Shown here one piece after another: positions 19,373-31,702 of a stretch of 64,000 nt of DNA. This DNA comes from Microbacterium trichothecenolyticum (lineage in GTDB: Bacteria; Actinomycetota; Actinomycetes; Actinomycetales; Microbacteriaceae). The notes below the pieces were generated by a model that was given only the letters and a program-made list of their open reading frames with translations, was not told the DNA's origin and made no database searches. Position numbers and translations under genes: made by a program. The first letter of the stretch is position 1; every line of letters starts with the position of its first letter. The stretch lies in assembly GCF_030818955.1 (NCBI RefSeq), contig NZ_JAUTBF010000001.1, forward strand, positions 1,426,001-1,490,000, in the 5' to 3' direction.

Positions 19373-20269
19373 TTACTTGCCGGATGCCAGAGCATCGGCG
19401 CCGCCGACGATCTCGGCGATCTGCTGCGTGATCTCCGCCTGTCGCGCGTTGTTGCGCAGGCGGGTGTAGTCGGTGATGAGCTTGTCGGCGTTGTCGCTGG
19501 CCGACTTCATGGCCTTCTGCGTGGCGGCGTGCTTGGCGGCCGACGACTGCAGGAGGGCGTTGAAGATGCGGCTCTGGACGTAGACCGGCAGGAGGGCGTC
19601 GAGAACGGTCTCGGCGTCCGGCTCGAACTCGTAGAGCGGGTACACCGTCGCGGAGGCGTCGGTGTCGGCCTCGACCACTTCGAGCGGGAGCAGGCGCACG
19701 GTCTCGGGCGACTGCGTCATCATGCTGACGAAGCGGTTGTAGACCAGGTGGATCTCGTCGACGCCGTCGTTCTCGCCGGAGCGGTGGTACGCCTCCAGCA
19801 CAGCCGCCGAGATCTCTTCGGCGGTCGAGAACTGCGGCGTGTCGGTGTCGCCGGTCCACTGGGCCTTGCTGGCCATGCGACGGAACTGGAAGTACCCGAC
19901 CGCCTTGCGCCCCACGAGGTAGAACTCCACCTCTTTGCCCTGCGAGCGCAGCAGCGCAGCCAGCTCGAGACCCTCACGGAGGATCTGCGAGTTGAACGCG
20001 CCGGCGAGCCCGCGGTCGGAGGTGAAGATCACCACGGCCGAGCGGCGGATGTTCTCGCGCTCGGTGGTCAGCGGGTGGTCGACGCTCGAGTGCGTCGCCA
20101 CCGCCGACACCGCGTTGGTCACGGCGCGCGCGAAGGGCGACGCCGCGCGCACACGCGCCATCGCCTTCTGGATGCGCGACGCAGCGATGAGCTCCATCGC
20201 CTTCGTGATCTTCTTGGTCGTCTGAGCAGAACTGATCTTCTGCTTGTAGACCCGTAGTTGTGCGCCCAT
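19373..20269 (-). CDS. atpG: F1Fo ATP synthase gamma subunit
   Basis: The protein has 298 residues. The conserved N-terminal helix ([20 protein letters not shown]) and C-terminal helix ([15 protein letters not shown]) form the rotor shaft; the central part includes [12 protein letters not shown]. It lies between atpA and atpD in the standard order. The insertion seen in some actinobacterial gamma subunits is present around residues 195-225 as an acidic loop. Confidence 0.97.
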   Translation of the reverse strand: MGAQLRVYKQKISSAQTTKKITKAMELIAASRIQKAMARVRAASPFARAVTNAVSAVATHSSVDHPLTTERENIRRSAVVIFTSDRGLAGAFNSQILREGLELAALLRSQGKEVEFYLVGRKAVGYFQFRRMASKAQWTGDTDTPQFSTAEEISAAVLEAYHRSGENDGVDEIHLVYNRFVSMMTQSPETVRLLPLEVVEADTDASATVYPLYEFEPDAETVLDALLPVYVQSRIFNALLQSSAAKHAATQKAMKSASDNADKLITDYTRLRNNARQAEITQQIAEIVGGADALASGK

Positions 20270-20293
20270 GATTCCGTTCTCGTGTCGTCGCTG

Positions 20294-21925
20294 TCAGCGA
20301 CGGCCCTTGACGATCCGCTCCTGGTTGACGTCGTCGGCCTCGGCGGCCTCGACGTTCTCGGTGCCGACGAGACCCTGGTCGTCGCCGGCCTGGAACTCGA
20401 GGATGAACTGGTCGACCTTCTGCTCGAGCTCGGCGACGATGTCGTCACCCAGCACGTTCGTCTCGCGCAGCGAGTCGAGCACGGTGGAGTTACGACGCAG
20501 GTAGTCGAGCAGCTCGCGCTCGAAACGCAGCACGTCGGACACCTCGATCGAGTCGAGCTTGCCGTTCGTACCGGCCCAGATCGACACGACCTGCTCCTCG
20601 ACCGGGTACGGCGAGTACTGCGGCTGCTTGAGCAGCTCGGTCAGACGCGCGCCGCGGGCGAGCTGACGACGCGAGGCCGCGTCGAGGTCGCTCGCGAACA
20701 TCGCGAACGCCTCGAGCGAACGGTACTGCGCGAGCTCGAGCTTGAGCGTTCCCGAGACCTTCTTGATCGACTTGACCTGAGCGTCACCGCCGACGCGCGA
20801 GACCGAGATACCCACGTCGACCGCGGGACGCTGGTTGGCGTTGAAGAGGTCGGACTGCAGGAAGATCTGCCCGTCGGTGATCGAGATCACGTTGGTCGGG
20901 ATGTACGCCGAGACGTCGTTGGCCTTGGTCTCGATGATGGGCAGACCCGTCATGGAACCGGCACCGAGGTCGTCGGACAGCTTCGCGCAACGCTCGAGCA
21001 GACGCGAGTGCAGGTAGAACACGTCGCCGGGGTACGCCTCACGGCCCGGCGGGCGGCGCAGCAGCAGCGACACGGCACGGTAGGCCTCGGCCTGCTTCGA
21101 CAGGTCGTCGAAGATGATCAGGACGTGCTTGCCCTCGTACATCCAGTGCTGACCGATGGCCGAGCCGGTGTAGGGAGCGAGGTACTTGAAGCCCGCGGGG
21201 TCGGAGGCGGGTGCGGCGACGATGGTGGTGTACTCCATCGCGCCGGCGTCTTCGAGGGCGCCCTTCACCGAAGCGATGGTCGAGCCCTTCTGGCCGATGG
21301 CGACGTAGATGCAGCGCACCTGCTTGTTGACGTCGCCCGACTCCCAGTTGGCCTTCTGGTTGATGATCGTGTCGATCGCGATGGCCGTCTTGCCGGTCTG
21401 ACGGTCGCCGATGATGAGCTGACGCTGGCCGCGGCCGACGGGGATCATGGCGTCGATGGCCTTGATGCCGGTCTGCAGGGGCTCGTGCACGCTCTTGCGC
21501 TGCATGACGCCGGGGGCCTGGAGCTCGAGGGCACGACGACCCTCGGTCGCGATCTCGCCGAGACCGTCGATGGGGTTGCCGAGCGGGTCGACGACACGGC
21601 CGAGGTAGCCCTCGCCGACACCGACCGAGAGCACCTCGCCGGTGCGGGTGACCGGCTGGCCCTCTTCGACGCCCGAGAACTCGCCGAGCACGACGACACC
21701 GATCTCGTTCTCGTCGAGGTTCTGCGCGAGGCCGAGCGTGCCGTCTTCGAAGCGCACGAGCTCGTTCGCCATGACACCGGGGAGGCCTTCGACGTGAGCG
21801 ATGCCGTCGGCGGCATCCACGACCGAACCGACCTCGTTCGCCGCGGCGCCAGTGGCCTCGTAGGCGTTGACGAAGTCCTTCAGCGCGTCACGGATGACGT
21901 CGGGGCTGATAGAGAGGTCTGCCAT
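20294..21925 (-). CDS. atpA: F1Fo ATP synthase alpha subunit
   Basis: The protein has 543 residues from the ATG at 21925 ([11 protein letters not shown]). The Walker A motif GDRQTGKT is at 173-180, followed by [10 protein letters not shown] and [13 protein letters not shown]. It is the non-catalytic F1 subunit. The C-terminus carries the long acidic tail ([20 protein letters not shown] and beyond) known in actinobacterial alpha subunits, which in mycobacteria limits ATP hydrolysis. The gap to atpG is 24 bases. Confidence 0.98.
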   Translation of the reverse strand: MADLSISPDVIRDALKDFVNAYEATGAAANEVGSVVDAADGIAHVEGLPGVMANELVRFEDGTLGLAQNLDENEIGVVVLGEFSGVEEGQPVTRTGEVLSVGVGEGYLGRVVDPLGNPIDGLGEIATEGRRALELQAPGVMQRKSVHEPLQTGIKAIDAMIPVGRGQRQLIIGDRQTGKTAIAIDTIINQKANWESGDVNKQVRCIYVAIGQKGSTIASVKGALEDAGAMEYTTIVAAPASDPAGFKYLAPYTGSAIGQHWMYEGKHVLIIFDDLSKQAEAYRAVSLLLRRPPGREAYPGDVFYLHSRLLERCAKLSDDLGAGSMTGLPIIETKANDVSAYIPTNVISITDGQIFLQSDLFNANQRPAVDVGISVSRVGGDAQVKSIKKVSGTLKLELAQYRSLEAFAMFASDLDAASRRQLARGARLTELLKQPQYSPYPVEEQVVSIWAGTNGKLDSIEVSDVLRFERELLDYLRRNSTVLDSLRETNVLGDDIVAELEQKVDQFILEFQAGDDQGLVGTENVEAAEADDVNQERIVKGRR

Positions 21926-21987
21926 TGTCTTCCTTCGTTCGTGGGGCCATCGGCCCCCAGATCTCCGCCCGTTCCGGGCGGGAAGTC

Positions 21988-22778
21988 TTAGCCTGCGATC
22001 CGCTGCCGCAGGTCGGCGAGACGCGCCGAGACGCTCGCGTCGATGACGTCGTCGGCGATCTGCACGCGCAGCCCGCCCACCACCGTCGGGTCGATGACCG
22101 TGTTCAAGGTCACCGTTGCGCCATAACGCGCGCCGAGGGCGTTCTGCAGGCGCGTGGCCTGCACCTCGCTGAGCGGGGCGACGGCGTGCACCGTCGCCAC
22201 GACGCGTCCGCGCTGCTCGGCGACGAGCTTCTCGGCCCAGCGCAGGAGCGAGCGCACACGACGTTCGCGCGGCTGCTGGACCAGCGACGACGCGACGAGC
22301 ACGGTGGCCTCGCTCACGCGCCCCTGGAGCAGCGAGGTGACGAGGGCCCCCTTGGCCGCCGGCTCGCCCACGCGGCTGCCGAGAGCGAGCTCGAGATCTC
22401 CGTTGGCGGCGACGGTGCGCGAGAACTGGAACAGCTCTCCTTCGATGTCGCTGTGCGTGTCGGCCACGGCCGCTGCACGGATCGCCAGCTCTTCGAGCCC
22501 GTCGATCAGCTCGCTCACGCTCGACCAGCGCTGCTCGACGACGGTGCGCAGCAGCGCGACCGTCGTCGGAGCGAACGACGGGCCGAAGACGGCCGTGACC
22601 ACGTCGGCGCGCGCCGAAGCAGGCGCCGACGAATCGGCCAGCGCGCCGCTCAGGTGCGACGACGAGTCGACGGTGCGCGCCGCGGCGAACAGCTCGCGGG
22701 TGACGTCGAGGTCGACACCGGTCGCGGCGCCGAGGGCGCTCGCGACGGCGGCCCGTGCCTGAGTGGTCGCGCTGCCCA

Positions 22779-22779
<1 letters not shown>
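21988..22779 (-). CDS. atpH: F1Fo ATP synthase delta subunit
   Basis: The protein has 263 residues, longer than the E. coli subunit, as expected for actinobacteria. It has the OSCP-type helical N-domain and the C-terminal motif [20 protein letters not shown]. It links F1 to the peripheral stalk. Its start overlaps the atpF stop by one base, so translation is coupled. Confidence 0.93.
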
Positions 22780-23348
<569 letters not shown>

Positions 23349-23368
23349 TTACTCGGGGATCGGGTGGA

Positions 23369-24458
<1,090 letters not shown>

Positions 24459-24611
24459 CGGGGTGGCTCCAGCTTCTCGAGCCGCAGTGAAGCGGTTCGG
24501 GGAGGGTGGGAAACGTCTCTCCCCGGGGCCTCGGCGTCACCGCCGCACACCGGCCGAGGTGCGTAGGACCACCCTAGCAAAGATCGCCGGGTTTGCGGCA
24601 TCCGGTTGTGG

Positions 24612-25073
24612 TCAGACCTCATTCGGGTCGCTGTGCGTGGGCAGCACCGTCTCGGAGACGGCCGGCAAGCGCATGCGCGAGATCACGATGAGATCGACCA
24701 CGAGCGAGCTCACCGCGGTGGCCAGCAGCGCGAAGAAGAACACGGGTGCGACCACCCAGTCCAGGCGTAGCAGCACCAGGAACGCAACGATCACGAGCAC
24801 GAACTTCAACAGCCAGCCGCCCAGCACGACGCCGAAGAAGATCTGCAACCAGGCGGGGTGGCCGTAGAACCGGTTGGCGACGAGGATGCTCACGGCGGTC
24901 AAGGCGGGGAAGATCGCGCCGACGGCCGCGCCCACTCCCCCGCTCAGTGCGCCGTTGCCGCCGGCCACGAGCGCGCCGACGCCGACAGCGACCACGAGGA
25001 CGACCACGGCCACCACGGCAGACCAGATGAGCGCGGCGCGCAGGACGGGGGTACTGGAGAGCGGGGCGGTCAT
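24612..25073 (-). CDS. atpI: AtpI-like membrane protein
   Basis: The protein has 153 residues with four hydrophobic helices (about 10-33, 42-62, 78-100 and 105-130) and a polar C-terminus ending DPNEV. Sequence conservation of AtpI is low, so the call rests on its size, topology and place immediately upstream of atpB. AtpI helps assemble the c-ring in other bacteria. Its ATG overlaps the stop of wecA (ATGA). Confidence 0.7.
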   Translation of the reverse strand: MTAPLSSTPVLRAALIWSAVVAVVVLVVAVGVGALVAGGNGALSGGVGAAVGAIFPALTAVSILVANRFYGHPAWLQIFFGVVLGGWLLKFVLVIVAFLVLLRLDWVVAPVFFFALLATAVSSLVVDLIVISRMRLPAVSETVLPTHSDPNEV

Positions 25074-26224
25074 GACGTTTCCTCACGGACGGGGCGACGC
25101 GCGAAGCGTCGGGACGGAAGCAGGGTCAGCACCACGCATGCGGCGACGCCGACGACGCCGAACACGATGCCGAAGGCGTAATCGCCGGGCCAGCTCTGCT
25201 GGGTGCCGATGTACATGAGCAGGAAGGCCAGGCTGACCACGGCGGTCCAGCTGTAGAAGATGAGCACCGCGTCGCGGTCGGTGTGCCCCATGTCGAGCAT
25301 CCGGTGATGCAGGTGCTTGCGGTCGGGCGAGAACGGAGAGCGCCCGGCCCACTGGCGACGGGCGACCGCGAGGCCGAAGTCCAGCAGCGGCAGCAGCACG
25401 ATGACGACTGGCAGCAGGATGGGGATGAACGCTCCCAGCAGCTGCGATCGACCGATCTTCTCGGGATCCAGCACCGCCGGGTCGAGCTGGCCCGTGATGG
25501 CCACGGCCGAGCTCGCCATCAACAGGCCCAGCATGAGCGCGCCCGCATCGCCCATGAACAGTTTCGCGGGGGTCCAGTTCATCGGCAGGAAGCCCAGGCA
25601 CGCTCCCACGAGCACGGCGGCGATGAACGAGGCGAGGTTGAAGTAGGTGCTGGCGCCGGTGTCGCGCACGAGCAGATACGAGTAGGCGAAGAACACCCCG
25701 TTGGCGATGAGACACACGCCCGCGACGAGACCGTTCAGCCCGTCGATGAAGTTGACCGCGTTCATGACGACGACCAGCGCGAACACCGTCAGCAGGAAGC
25801 TCACCCAGCTCGACCCGACCGTGAGGGCACCGATCGGCAGCGAAAGGATCTGCAGCTGCCCGAACCAGGCGATCACGCCCGCGGCGATGAACTGTGCGCC
25901 GAGCTTGATCATCCAGTCGAGGTCCCAGAGATCGTCGACGACGCCCACCACCACGATGAGCAGCACCGCCCCGAGTAGCGAGAGGACGGGCACCGGATCG
26001 GTCCAGAAGATCGAGAAGTAGGGGTTTCGGCTCGACAACGCGAACGCGGCGACGACCCCCAGGAACATCGCCACCCCGCCCAGGCGCGGCGTGGGCGTCT
26101 TGTGTACGTCGCGGTCGCGGATCCCGGGGTACAGCTTGAAGCGCAGCGCGAGCTTCCACACCACCCACGACAGCGCCAGCGTCACCGCCGCGGTGAACAG
26201 GATGGTGAGGAGGTACTGGGTCAC
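25070..26224 (-). CDS. wecA: undecaprenyl-phosphate GlcNAc-1-phosphate transferase (WecA/TagO family)
   Basis: The protein has 384 residues from a GTG that overlaps the tsaC stop (GTGA). It has about eleven transmembrane helices. The MraY/WecA catalytic motifs are present: HKTPTPRLGG, VDDLWDLDW, NFIDGLNGL, FMGDAGAL and KHLHHR. It transfers a sugar phosphate from a UDP-sugar to the lipid carrier at the inner face, the first step of teichoic or arabinogalactan-type cell-wall glycopolymer synthesis. Confidence 0.92.
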   Translation of the reverse strand: MTQYLLTILFTAAVTLALSWVVWKLALRFKLYPGIRDRDVHKTPTPRLGGVAMFLGVVAAFALSSRNPYFSIFWTDPVPVLSLLGAVLLIVVVGVVDDLWDLDWMIKLGAQFIAAGVIAWFGQLQILSLPIGALTVGSSWVSFLLTVFALVVVMNAVNFIDGLNGLVAGVCLIANGVFFAYSYLLVRDTGASTYFNLASFIAAVLVGACLGFLPMNWTPAKLFMGDAGALMLGLLMASSAVAITGQLDPAVLDPEKIGRSQLLGAFIPILLPVVIVLLPLLDFGLAVARRQWAGRSPFSPDRKHLHHRMLDMGHTDRDAVLIFYSWTAVVSLAFLLMYIGTQQSWPGDYAFGIVFGVVGVAACVVLTLLPSRRFARRPVREETS

Positions 26225-26964
26225 GGACCCGGGGCCTCGGCATCCGGGGTGTCGCCCACCGGCGCTGACGTCGCAGCGGGGGCGTCGCGGGCGTCGACCG
26301 GGTCGTCCTCGAGCAGATCGCCGAGCACCTCGCGCAGGCGTTCGCGTGAGATGGCGCCTTCGCGCAGCACCCGCACCCGCGGCTCGGTCCCGCCCACCAG
26401 CGTGGTGGCGTCGACGATGGTCGAGGCGATACCGGTCTCGCTCACGCCCGCGTCGAGGTAGGCGGCCACGCTCTCGCCCAGCATGTCGCGGGCCGCGTCG
26501 ATGTCGACCGCGGCGGGCATGCCGGTGAGATTGGCGCTCGAGACGGCGAGGGGGCCGGTCTCTTCCAGCAGTTCGAGGGTGATCTTGTGCGCCGGCATGC
26601 GCACCGCGACCGTGCCGCGGGTCTCGCCGAGGTCCCACGACAGCGACGGCTGGGCGGGGAGCACGATGGTGAGCCCGCCCGGCCAGAACTCGCGAACGAG
26701 ATCGTCGACCGCGGGAGGGATCTCGGCCACGAGGGCGCGGAGCGTGCCGACGCCGGCGACGAGCACCGGCGGCGGCTGCTGGCGCGTGCGCCCCTTCGCC
26801 TCGAGAAGGCCCGCGACGGCGCGCGCGTTGAACGCGTCCGCGGCGATTCCGTAGACGGTGTCGGTGGGGAGCACGACGAGTTCGCCTCGGCCGATCGCCT
26901 GACGCGCGTGGCGCATCCCGGGCAGCAGCTGCGACTCGTCACGGCAGTCGTAGACGGGTGACAT
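26221..26964 (-). CDS. tsaC: L-threonylcarbamoyladenylate synthase (Sua5/YrdC/TsaC)
   Basis: The protein has 247 residues. The YrdC core has LPTDTVYGIAADA, FWPGGLTIVLPA, RMPAHKI and AVSSANLTGMPAA. The last 40 residues are a low-complexity acidic tail, not a Sua5 domain. It makes threonylcarbamoyl-AMP from Thr, bicarbonate and ATP for the t6A37 modification of tRNAs. It follows prmC by 39 bases. Confidence 0.93.
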   Translation of the reverse strand: MSPVYDCRDESQLLPGMRHARQAIGRGELVVLPTDTVYGIAADAFNARAVAGLLEAKGRTRQQPPPVLVAGVGTLRALVAEIPPAVDDLVREFWPGGLTIVLPAQPSLSWDLGETRGTVAVRMPAHKITLELLEETGPLAVSSANLTGMPAAVDIDAARDMLGESVAAYLDAGVSETGIASTIVDATTLVGGTEPRVRVLREGAISRERLREVLGDLLEDDPVDARDAPAATSAPVGDTPDAEAPGP

Positions 26965-27003
26965 GTCGCGCGCCAGTCTAGTCGCGCGACGCCGTGCGCG
27001 TGG

Positions 27004-27915
27004 TCATGGCCGCACGGCCGTGGTCGCGCGGTCCCTCGCGGTGAGGTCGGGATGCGTCGCCGCTGCACGCCAGCCGTCCGCGGCGAGGATCTCGCGGATC
27101 GCCGCCCCCTGCCACTCGCCGTGCTCGATGACGATCGTTCCGCCGGGATGCGCCAACCGCAGTCCGACGCGGCTCAGCTGCCGTACGGCATCCAATCCGT
27201 CGGGTCCGCCGTAGAGCGCCGCCGGCGGGTCGAACAGCCGCACCTCGGGATCGCGCGGGATCGCGTCGTCGGGAACGTAGGGGGGATTGGATGCCACGAC
27301 CGAGACGGTTCCATCGAGCTCGGGGAAGGCGTCGGCGAGGTCGATGAAGGCGAGCGTGACGTTGCGCGCGCCGATACGGGCGACGTTCTCTTTCGTCCAG
27401 ATGAACGCGTCGACGGAGTTCTCCGCCGCGTACACCCGCGCGTGCGGCACCTCGGTCGCCAGGGCCAGGGCGATCGCGCCACTGCCGGTGCCGAGGTCGA
27501 CGGCGATCGGATTCTCGGATGCCACCGAACGCAGCGCGTCGATGGCCAACTGCGCCACCATCTCGGTCTCGGGGCGCGGCACGAACACGCCGGGGCCGAC
27601 GGCGAGCTCCATCGAGCGGAAGGGCGCCAGACCGGTGAGGTGCTGCAGGGGCTCGCGTGCACAACGGCGGTCGACGAGCGGGGTCAGGGCCGCGGCGGCG
27701 GACTCCGGCATCCGGTCTCCGCGGATCGCGGCCGCCTGCACCCCACCGCGAGAGGAGTCGAGCACGTGTGCGACGAGGAGCTCGGCGTCGACGTGAGCAT
27801 CGGGGACACCCGCGCTCGCCAAGCGCGCGGCGACGGCGCGCACGACATCGGCGACGGAGCCGGGGGTCGCGGGTGCGGGCGTCGCGGGAACGGGGGCCGG
27901 GAGGGTCTCACGCAT
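27004..27915 (-). CDS. prmC: peptide chain release factor N5-glutamine methyltransferase
   Basis: The protein has 303 residues from the ATG at 27915 (MRETLPAPV). It has an N-terminal helical domain (about 20-95), a Rossmann methyltransferase domain with VDLGTGSGAIALAL, and the substrate motif SNPPYVP. It methylates the Gln of the GGQ motif in release factors. In related genomes it follows prfA directly. Here about 7.6 kb of other genes lie between them. Confidence 0.95.
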   Translation of the reverse strand: MRETLPAPVPATPAPATPGSVADVVRAVAARLASAGVPDAHVDAELLVAHVLDSSRGGVQAAAIRGDRMPESAAAALTPLVDRRCAREPLQHLTGLAPFRSMELAVGPGVFVPRPETEMVAQLAIDALRSVASENPIAVDLGTGSGAIALALATEVPHARVYAAENSVDAFIWTKENVARIGARNVTLAFIDLADAFPELDGTVSVVASNPPYVPDDAIPRDPEVRLFDPPAALYGGPDGLDAVRQLSRVGLRLAHPGGTIVIEHGEWQGAAIREILAADGWRAAATHPDLTARDRATTAVRP

Positions 27916-27975
27916 GACGGGAGCCCAGTTTAGTCGCGCATCGTCATACGAACGTCGGGTGTCGGTGGGCTCACC

Positions 27976-27981
27976 TAAAAT
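27976..27981 (+). promoter_or_regulatory. possible -10 box of the cysK promoter
   Basis: TAAAAT stands out in a GC-rich 99-base gap between the divergent prmC and cysK genes, 33 bases before the cysK start. I see no good -35 box at the right distance. GAAAGGCGAGCC before the ATG is the ribosome-binding site. Confidence 0.35.
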
Positions 27982-28014
27982 GAGGACGATTCGATCGACG
28001 GCGAAAGGCGAGCC

Positions 28015-28953
28015 ATGCCCGGCATCCACTCCGACATCACCTCTGCGTTCGGCGACACGCCGCTGGTGCGCCTGAACCGCGTCGCGGAGGGGACCGAGGC
28101 GCAGATCCTGGCCAAGCTCGAGTTCTACAATCCCGCCTCCAGCGTGAAGGACCGCCTCGGCATCGCCATCGTCGACGCGGCCGAGGCCTCGGGCGAGCTG
28201 AAGCCGGGCGGCACGATCGTCGAGTCCACGAGCGGCAACACCGGCATCGCGCTGGCCATGGTCGGTGCCGCGCGCGGGTACAAGGTGATCCTGACGATGC
28301 CGGCCTCGATGTCGAAGGAGCGCCGCATCCTGCTGAAGGCGTTCGGCGCCGACCTCGTGCTCACCGACCCCACCAAGGGCATGTCGTACGCCGTCGAAGA
28401 AGCCAAGCGCATCGTGGCCGAGACCCCGGGCGCGGTGTGGGCCCGGCAGTTCGAGAACGAGGCCAACCCGGCCATCCACCGCAAGACCACGGCCGAAGAG
28501 ATCCTCCGTGACACCGACGGCAAAGTCGACTACTTCGTCGCCGGCATCGGCACGGGCGGAACCATCACGGGTGTCGGGCAGGTGCTCAAGGAGCGCGTGC
28601 CCGGCGTGAAGGTGGTCGCGGTCGAACCGGCCGACTCCCCCGTGCTCACCAAGGGCCACCCCGGCCCGCACAAGATCCAGGGCATCGGCCCCAACTTCGT
28701 GCCCGCGATCCTCGACCGCGACATCATCGACGAGGTCATCGACGTCGAGTTCGATGACGCCATCCGCCTCGCGCGCGAGACCGCGGCCAAAGACGGCATC
28801 CTCGTCGGCATGTCGTCGGGCGCCGCGATCTGGGCAGCCCTCGAGGTCGCGAAGCGCCCCGAAGCCGCCGGCAAGAACATCGTCGTGATCATCCCGTCGT
28901 ACGGCGAGCGCTACCTCTCGACCGCGCTCTACGAGCACCTGCGCGAAGACTGA
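28015..28953 (+). CDS. cysK: cysteine synthase A
   Basis: The protein has 312 residues. The PLP lysine is Lys45 (NPASSVKDR), with the substrate loop TSGNTG at 72-77 and the PLP-phosphate loop [10 protein letters not shown]. It converts O-acetylserine and sulfide to cysteine. cysE starts two bases after its stop codon, so the two enzymes of cysteine synthesis are made together. Confidence 0.97.
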   Translation: MPGIHSDITSAFGDTPLVRLNRVAEGTEAQILAKLEFYNPASSVKDRLGIAIVDAAEASGELKPGGTIVESTSGNTGIALAMVGAARGYKVILTMPASMSKERRILLKAFGADLVLTDPTKGMSYAVEEAKRIVAETPGAVWARQFENEANPAIHRKTTAEEILRDTDGKVDYFVAGIGTGGTITGVGQVLKERVPGVKVVAVEPADSPVLTKGHPGPHKIQGIGPNFVPAILDRDIIDEVIDVEFDDAIRLARETAAKDGILVGMSSGAAIWAALEVAKRPEAAGKNIVVIIPSYGERYLSTALYEHLRED

Positions 28954-28955
28954 CG

Positions 28956-29525
28956 GTGGGGGTTCTCTCCCGCATCCGCGAAGACATCTCGTCCGCCAAG
29001 CTCCGCGATCCCGCGGCGCGCGGCGGGATCGAGATCGCCCTGCTGTACCCGGGTCTGCACGCGGTGTGGTCATACCGCGTCGCGAACCGCCTGTGGCAGC
29101 GACGTCTGCGGTTCGCGGCGCGGGCGCTCTCGCAAGCGACGCGATGGCTCACGGGGATCGAGATCCACCCCGGCGCGACGATCGGTCGACGTTTCTTCAT
29201 CGACCACGGCATGGGCGTCGTGATCGGCGAGACCGCGGAAGTCGGCGATGACGTGATGCTGTATCACGGCGTCACCCTCGGCGGCCGGCAGCGCGAGGGC
29301 GGCAAACGGCATCCCACCCTTCACGATGGGGTCGCGGTCGGCGCGGGGGCGAAGATCCTGGGGCCCATCACCGTCGGCGCACGCTCGGTCGTCGGCGCGA
29401 ACGCCGTCGTCACGCGCGACGCGCCCGCCGACAGCGTGCTGGTGGGCGTGCCGGCGAAAACCCGCTCACGTCGAAGCGGCGAAGACACGCGCGCCCTGCT
29501 GACGGCGCCGGAGTACTCGATCTGA
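28956..29525 (+). CDS. cysE: serine O-acetyltransferase
   Basis: The protein has 189 residues from a GTG two bases after the cysK stop. The left-handed beta-helix hexapeptide repeats include [11 protein letters not shown] and [17 protein letters not shown], and the active-site region is YHGVTLGG. It makes O-acetylserine. The N-terminal helical domain is short, as in Gram-positive CysE. The C-terminus ends TAPEYSI, and the final Ile is the residue that docks into CysK in the cysteine synthase complex. Confidence 0.95.
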   Translation: MGVLSRIREDISSAKLRDPAARGGIEIALLYPGLHAVWSYRVANRLWQRRLRFAARALSQATRWLTGIEIHPGATIGRRFFIDHGMGVVIGETAEVGDDVMLYHGVTLGGRQREGGKRHPTLHDGVAVGAGAKILGPITVGARSVVGANAVVTRDAPADSVLVGVPAKTRSRRSGEDTRALLTAPEYSI

Positions 29526-29681
29526 ACGCGGCGGGCTAAACCCCCCGGCTGTCAGGGTGAAAGCCTGCTCCGGCGGGTCAGGGTTCCACGCCGCGGGCGT
29601 TGGTCAGGGCATCCACGGTCGTCGACGCACGCGCACCGCAGCGTCCAGGCGACCGCCGCAGAGTCCCACCGAGGAGAACCC

Positions 29682-30116
29682 ATGAGTCACGCCCGCATCA
29701 CCAAGACGCTGTACCGCACCCGGGTCACCTCGACGAACGACGCGCAGCCGCGCGTCACGAGCGACGACGGCCGCCTCGATCTCGACATCGGCATCCCCGT
29801 CGACCTCGGCGGTCCCGGTGGCGACGGCACCGACCCGCAGCAGCTGTTCGGCGCGGCTCTCGCGAAGTGCTTCGGCGGCATCCTACCGCTCGCCCTCGAC
29901 GACGATTCCGACATCGATCCGACGCGAGCGGTCATCTCCGCGGAGGTGGCGATCGGGCCCAGCGATATCGGGTTCGCGATCGCGGTCCGGCTCGAGGTGC
30001 ATCTGCCCGGGGTCGACCTGGCGACCGCGCAAGAGCTGGTCGAGCGCACGCGTCGCCTGTGCCCGTACTCGCGCCTGTTGGAGGACCGCGTCGACTTCAC
30101 GGCCGTCGCCGTCTGA
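29682..30116 (+). CDS. ohr: organic hydroperoxide resistance protein (Ohr type)
   Basis: The protein has 144 residues. The peroxidatic cysteine is Cys63 (QQLFGAALAKCF) and the resolving cysteine is Cys127 in RLCPYS; both motifs are characteristic of Ohr rather than OsmC. It reduces organic hydroperoxides using lipoylated proteins as donors. No OhrR gene is adjacent. It is followed by a bidirectional terminator and a convergent acyl-CoA dehydrogenase gene. Confidence 0.9.
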   Translation: MSHARITKTLYRTRVTSTNDAQPRVTSDDGRLDLDIGIPVDLGGPGGDGTDPQQLFGAALAKCFGGILPLALDDDSDIDPTRAVISAEVAIGPSDIGFAIAVRLEVHLPGVDLATAQELVERTRRLCPYSRLLEDRVDFTAVAV

Positions 30117-30183
30117 GGTCTCCGCGACGCAGGTCTCCGCGTCCCGTACGGCGGCAGCTCCCCCGGGAAGCCGGACGAACACC

Positions 30184-30220
30184 TCTGTGCGGGCCCACCA
30201 TCGCCGCGGGCCCGCACAGA
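30184..30220. terminator. bidirectional terminator between ohr and the acyl-CoA dehydrogenase gene
   Basis: TCTGTGCGGGCCC (30184-30196) pairs perfectly with GGGCCCGCACAGA (30208-30220) around an 11-base loop, between two convergent genes. Confidence 0.75.
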
Positions 30221-30230
30221 AGCGGCTCGG

Positions 30231-31484
30231 TCAGACCGACAAGCGGTTCTCCGCCGCGGCCAAGTGGTCGTATCCGGGGGTGCGCAGCATCTCGTGCAGG
30301 TGGCGACGCCGCACGCCCATGTTGCCGCCGTCGTAGATCGGCAGGCACAGCACGTCTTGCATGATGTCGCCGAGCGGCACGCGGTCGCCGTAGGAGTCGA
30401 CGCCTACCAGACGCATCGCGTCGTAGACGGTCTGCACGGCGAGCTCCGAGTTGTAGATCTTCGACATGTTCGACAGCTCGCGGTCCAGGCCCCCGGTCTT
30501 GTCGAAGTGGTCGGCGGCCTTCCACGCGAAGTACCGGCCGACCTCGATGCGGGTCTTGATGTCGGCGAGCATGTAGCCGGCGTTCTGGTGGTCGATGACC
30601 GGCACGCTGCCGGAGCGCTTCTCGGTCGAGACGAAGTCGTACGCGATCTCGAAGGCGCGGCGCATCTTTCCGACCGCCGCCGCGGCGATGCTGGAGCACG
30701 TCCACGAGAAGGCACCCTTGGTCAACGCCATCCCGTCGCCGGGGACGCCGATGAGGTTCTCCACGGGCACCCGGACATCGACGAAGTCCACGTACGGCGA
30801 GTTCGTGGCGAGGTGGCCGATCGTGTCGATGATGCCCGAGAACGTGACACCGGGCGTGCCCTTCTCGACGACGATGATCGCGAGCGACTCCGCCGGCGGC
30901 TTGGTCTCGTCGATGCGGCAGACGACGCTGATGATGTCGGCGCCCTCGTCGTCCCAGCCCGAGGCGTTGGTCGTGTACGCCTTCCGGCCGTTGATGACCC
31001 ACTCGTCGCCGTCGCGGACGGCGAAAGTCTGCACGCCGTACTTGGGGTCGGGGTGGTCGAAGTTGGCGCCTCCCGCGGCCTCGGTGAACGCGATCGCCGC
31101 GAGAGCGGGACTGCCGTCGACGAAGGGTGCGAGGAAGCGCTCCTTCTGCTCGGGCGTGCCCGCCGTTATGATCGGGAAGGTGCCGAGACCGGTGCCGAGG
31201 ACGATGGTCGGGGTGTTGATCTCGACGCGCGCGAGCTCCTCGCAGGCGAGGGCGAACTGCAGGTTGCTGAAGCGCTGCCCACCGTTCTCGGCGGGGATGA
31301 GTCCCTTGACGAAGCCGGCATCCACCATCTGCTGGTAGAAGGGCTTGAGGGCGCGGAACCGGTCGAGCGGGTCGGGAATCGGCGCGATGACGTCGGGGAC
31401 CTGGCTGAGCACGGTCTCGGCGAACTCGCGCGCCTGCAGGCGGAGACCGAGCTGCTCGTCGGAGAGGGTGAAGTCGATAGCCAC
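30231..31484 (-). CDS. acyl-CoA dehydrogenase family flavoprotein
   Basis: The protein has 417 residues from a GTG at 31484, with GAGGAG about eight bases upstream. It has the ACAD three-domain layout: an N-terminal helical domain, a middle beta domain with AIAFTEAAGGANFDHP and WVINGRKAYTTNA, and a C-terminal helical domain with the FAD-binding stretch near QTVYDAMRLVGVDSYG. The substrate is unknown; nitroalkane or branched-acyl oxidation are alternatives to fatty-acid oxidation. The divergent AraC-type gene 219 bases away is a likely regulator. Confidence 0.87.
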   Translation of the reverse strand: MAIDFTLSDEQLGLRLQAREFAETVLSQVPDVIAPIPDPLDRFRALKPFYQQMVDAGFVKGLIPAENGGQRFSNLQFALACEELARVEINTPTIVLGTGLGTFPIITAGTPEQKERFLAPFVDGSPALAAIAFTEAAGGANFDHPDPKYGVQTFAVRDGDEWVINGRKAYTTNASGWDDEGADIISVVCRIDETKPPAESLAIIVVEKGTPGVTFSGIIDTIGHLATNSPYVDFVDVRVPVENLIGVPGDGMALTKGAFSWTCSSIAAAAVGKMRRAFEIAYDFVSTEKRSGSVPVIDHQNAGYMLADIKTRIEVGRYFAWKAADHFDKTGGLDRELSNMSKIYNSELAVQTVYDAMRLVGVDSYGDRVPLGDIMQDVLCLPIYDGGNMGVRRRHLHEMLRTPGYDHLAAAENRLSV

Positions 31485-31702
31485 GGGTGTGCTCCTCGTT
31501 CGTTCGGGTGAAGGTCTGGGTAGCGTCGCAGCGCAGCGAACGGCCGAGATTGGATCCGCGTGCACGTCCACGAGGACGACAGTGCACGGCAGAGCGCGGT
31601 GAGCAGTTCGTTACCGGGATGACATGTGGCACGCCGCCCCGGGAAACAGGACGTTGCTCTGCTGTAGTGCGTCGACATCCGTACAGCGTCGAGGAGGAGC
31701 AC